Notes under the pieces: generated by a model | What the model was told of the DNA's origin: nothing | The model's input: the letters and a program-made list of their open reading frames with translations, nothing else | Databases searched by the model: none | Part shown: in pieces, positions 61,868-64,000 of the stretch | Layout: each line of letters opens with the position of its first letter | Position numbering within the stretch: the first letter of the stretch is position 1 | Position numbers and translations under genes: made by a program | NCBI RefSeq assembly: GCF_018885305.1 | Contig: NZ_CP076544.1 | Location: 3,224,001 to 3,288,000, forward strand | Origin: Curtobacterium sp. L6-1 | Lineage (GTDB): Bacteria > Actinomycetota > Actinomycetes > Actinomycetales > Microbacteriaceae | Direction: 5' to 3' | DNA: 64,000 bases

Positions 61868-64000
61868 ATGTCATTGCGCACGCAGCATCCAGGGGTTCGA
61901 ACGATGAACGGTCGCGCGCTCGCCGCGGTCGCGATGGCGGGTGCTGCTGCGATGGTCCTGGCGGGGTGCACCTCATCCGACCGGGCGGTGGAGAACCCGT
62001 CCCGCGTTCTGCAGACCGTCGACACGCGTCTCGCCGCGGACGGATCGATCACCACGATCTCCGACACCGCGATCTCCGTGGGCAAGGACGACTCATCGTC
62101 CTCCGTCACGCAGCACGAGGCAGCGAAGGCAGCGCGGGACCTCCCGTTGCGCGTCACGACGCAGTACACGACGTCGAAGAAGAGCGGCACCGACCTCGCC
62201 GACCTGGCGGGCTACTCGGGCCGGGTCGAGATCGACCTGACCGTCGAGAACCTGACCGTCCGGTCACGGAACCTGACCTACGACGTGGCGGGCGCCTCCA
62301 GGACGACCCCGGCGCTCGTCGGCGCACCCTTCAGCATCGCCGCCTCGACCGTGCTGACGGGGACGGCGCCGAACCGGGTCGTCACCGACAGCGCCGACGC
62401 GGGCACGGCGACCGACGGCGTCGTCAGCGCGAACGGCGACGGGGACGCCGTCGTGCAGTGGGGTCGGCTGCTGGCGCCGCCGACGTCCGGTGCGAGCAGC
62501 ACGCTGCACCTCGTCGCGAACGTCGAGGACTTCGCCGCGCCGTCGTTCGACCTCGCGGCACAGCCGGGCGTCTCCACCGACCTGTCCTCCACCGGCGTGA
62601 TGGACGCGGCGTTCGGGTCCGACACCGACTCGGAGCTCGCCCTGCAGCGCCGGACGATCGACCTCATCTCGCAGGTGAACGAGGTCCTGGCGCGCGCGGG
62701 CAGCACGATCACCGAGGTCCGCTCCAACCTCGAGACCACCTCGGCGACGCTCGGCGTCCGCACGGCCGAGCGGCTGAAGGAGAGCAGCACCTCCCTGGCG
62801 AGCACGATGAAGTCGCTGTCCGGGCAGCTCGGGTCGTTGAACTCCGACCTCGGGGCGACGGTCGGTGCGACCCAGTCGACGGTCCTGCAGCAGCTGCAGG
62901 AGACCACCACCAGCCTCGACTCGCTGCTCGGCGACACCTCGGCCACCGTGCCGACGCCGGCGATCGACGGCAACGGCTGCGCCGCGGAGCCGCAGCCGGC
63001 CACGGGCGGCGCCAGCGTCTACGGCAACCTCCTCCGTGTCTCGGCGCAGCTCGCCGGGTACGCCGAGGCGAGCGAGGCCTGCAAGCAGCAGGTCAGCACA
63101 CAGCTCGCGGCGTCCGTCGGGCCGAGCGACCCGACGGCGGAGAAGTGCGCCGTCGAGACGGCGCGCAACTCCCTGACCTGCGCGCTCTTCGCTTCCTCGA
63201 CGACGATCACACAGGCGCTGACCGGCCTCGTCGACACCGGCGACAAGCTCGCCGACTCGTTGAAGCCGCAGCTCGCGCAGGACGCCATCGACAGCTACGG
63301 CAGGCTCGACCAACAGCTCGCGGGCATCGACACGATCCTCGCCGACCTGGAGCAGAACTCCGGTTCGGGCAACGGTGACACGCTCCTGGCACTGCAGCGG
63401 CTCGAAGAGCTGGTCCGCGACGGACGCCAGAGCGTCAACCCGGTCACCGAGCAGATCCGAGCGGTGCACAGCCAGGCAGAGGGCGCCCGGGACGTCATCG
63501 GCAACGTCGGAGACTCCCGGCTCTCAGGGTCGATGCAGGCGCAGAACGCCGCGCTCGCGAAGCGCATCTGCGAACTGGTCAGTCCGACGTCCAACCCGGA
63601 CGGGCCGGACGTCCTGCCGACACTCCCCGGGCTGTCCGAACGGCAGGCGGACGAACTCCGCTCGTACCTGACCACCACCCCGTGCGTCGATGACGGCGAC
63701 GGCCGGGAGCTCTCCGCCCCGTTCCCGTTCCAGCAGCCGATGGACGCCCGCTTGGCTGACCAGTCGGTGCGATGGGACGACGTCATCGTGCAGACCGACC
63801 TCGACGACACCTCGAAGGGCCTCGGCGCGGCCATCGACACGTTGCGCCGGACGCTGCGGGACGTCGACGACGCCCGCGCAGCACTCCAGGATCGTGTGAC
63901 CACCGGTCAGGGCACGGTGTCGGGCGCCCTGCAGCAGCTCAAGGACGCTGCTGCCGGTGCGAACGCAGCAGGTGACGAACTCAAGGGCAAGCTCGACACC
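61868..64000 (+). CDS. Long coiled-coil lipoprotein (3'-partial)
   Basis: At least 711 codons open to the window end. A lipobox VLAGC (Cys near residue 37) marks a surface lipoprotein. A beta-rich domain (about 60-240) precedes long helical segments rich in Ser, Thr, Leu, Gln (SNLETTSATLGV, ANAAGDELKGKLDT at the end), resembling coiled-coil envelope proteins. Four Cys pairs in the middle may form disulfides. ATG 61868 follows GAGGGGG; ATG 61904 would also give the signal peptide. Not recognised; by position it could serve the T7-type or RHS locus, but this is weak. Confidence 0.75.
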   Translation, partial: MSLRTQHPGVRTMNGRALAAVAMAGAAAMVLAGCTSSDRAVENPSRVLQTVDTRLAADGSITTISDTAISVGKDDSSSSVTQHEAAKAARDLPLRVTTQYTTSKKSGTDLADLAGYSGRVEIDLTVENLTVRSRNLTYDVAGASRTTPALVGAPFSIAASTVLTGTAPNRVVTDSADAGTATDGVVSANGDGDAVVQWGRLLAPPTSGASSTLHLVANVEDFAAPSFDLAAQPGVSTDLSSTGVMDAAFGSDTDSELALQRRTIDLISQVNEVLARAGSTITEVRSNLETTSATLGVRTAERLKESSTSLASTMKSLSGQLGSLNSDLGATVGATQSTVLQQLQETTTSLDSLLGDTSATVPTPAIDGNGCAAEPQPATGGASVYGNLLRVSAQLAGYAEASEACKQQVSTQLAASVGPSDPTAEKCAVETARNSLTCALFASSTTITQALTGLVDTGDKLADSLKPQLAQDAIDSYGRLDQQLAGIDTILADLEQNSGSGNGDTLLALQRLEELVRDGRQSVNPVTEQIRAVHSQAEGARDVIGNVGDSRLSGSMQAQNAALAKRICELVSPTSNPDGPDVLPTLPGLSERQADELRSYLTTTPCVDDGDGRELSAPFPFQQPMDARLADQSVRWDDVIVQTDLDDTSKGLGAAIDTLRRTLRDVDDARAALQDRVTTGQGTVSGALQQLKDAAAGANAAGDELKGKLDT

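Overview
The window is very GC-rich, gene-dense bacterial DNA with many GTG starts, 4-nt start/stop overlaps and a tRNA lacking an encoded CCA. A DasR-type operator, GTTCACC-type PHO boxes, a SigK/RskA pair, clpS beside DUF2017, a MutT1-type Nudix-phosphatase, WXG100 and RHS proteins, and an LAFTG-anchored surface protein all point to an actinobacterium. The most likely group is Microbacteriaceae (Curtobacterium or a close relative); the genus is an inference.

Left third (1-22 kb): a heterodimeric ABC exporter (first gene cut by the window edge), DUF805, a GNAT/alkyltransferase-like pair and a ROK regulator with a PhzF protein. Next is a carbohydrate ABC importer without its own ATPase, fused in one operon to a GH38 alpha-mannosidase. 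A DUF3494-type surface protein, a histidine phosphatase with NnrD, and a four-gene ABC importer with a possible PHO box follow.

Middle (21.6-43.5 kb): amino-sugar, mannose, one-carbon and galactose metabolism. It holds nagB behind a DasR site, a MalY-like enzyme, a secreted GH92 mannosidase, a peroxiredoxin, an Atu4866-SDR fusion facing an MmyB-like regulator, a purU-DUF2568-nagA operon, and a MarR/NmrA pair with a palindromic operator. clpS-DUF2017, a ZTP riboswitch driving glyA-folD, divergent galTK and deoR-galM, a TetR regulator and tRNA-Lys follow.

Right third (43.5-64 kb): sigK-rskA behind a long structured leader, then a phosphate block (pstSCAB under a four-unit PHO box, and ppk-mutT1). 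The end is a polymorphic-toxin locus: a WXG100 protein, a 1,782-residue RHS protein with a novel-looking tip, an array of intact and decayed membrane paralogues that look like immunity genes, and a coiled-coil lipoprotein running off the end.

The RHS locus is the most promising unexplained system. The structured sigK leader, the candidate PHO box on an ABC importer of unknown substrate, the tRNA-Lys 3' fragment and the Atu4866-SDR fusion also deserve attention. Nothing was searched against databases; all family names rest on motifs read by eye.
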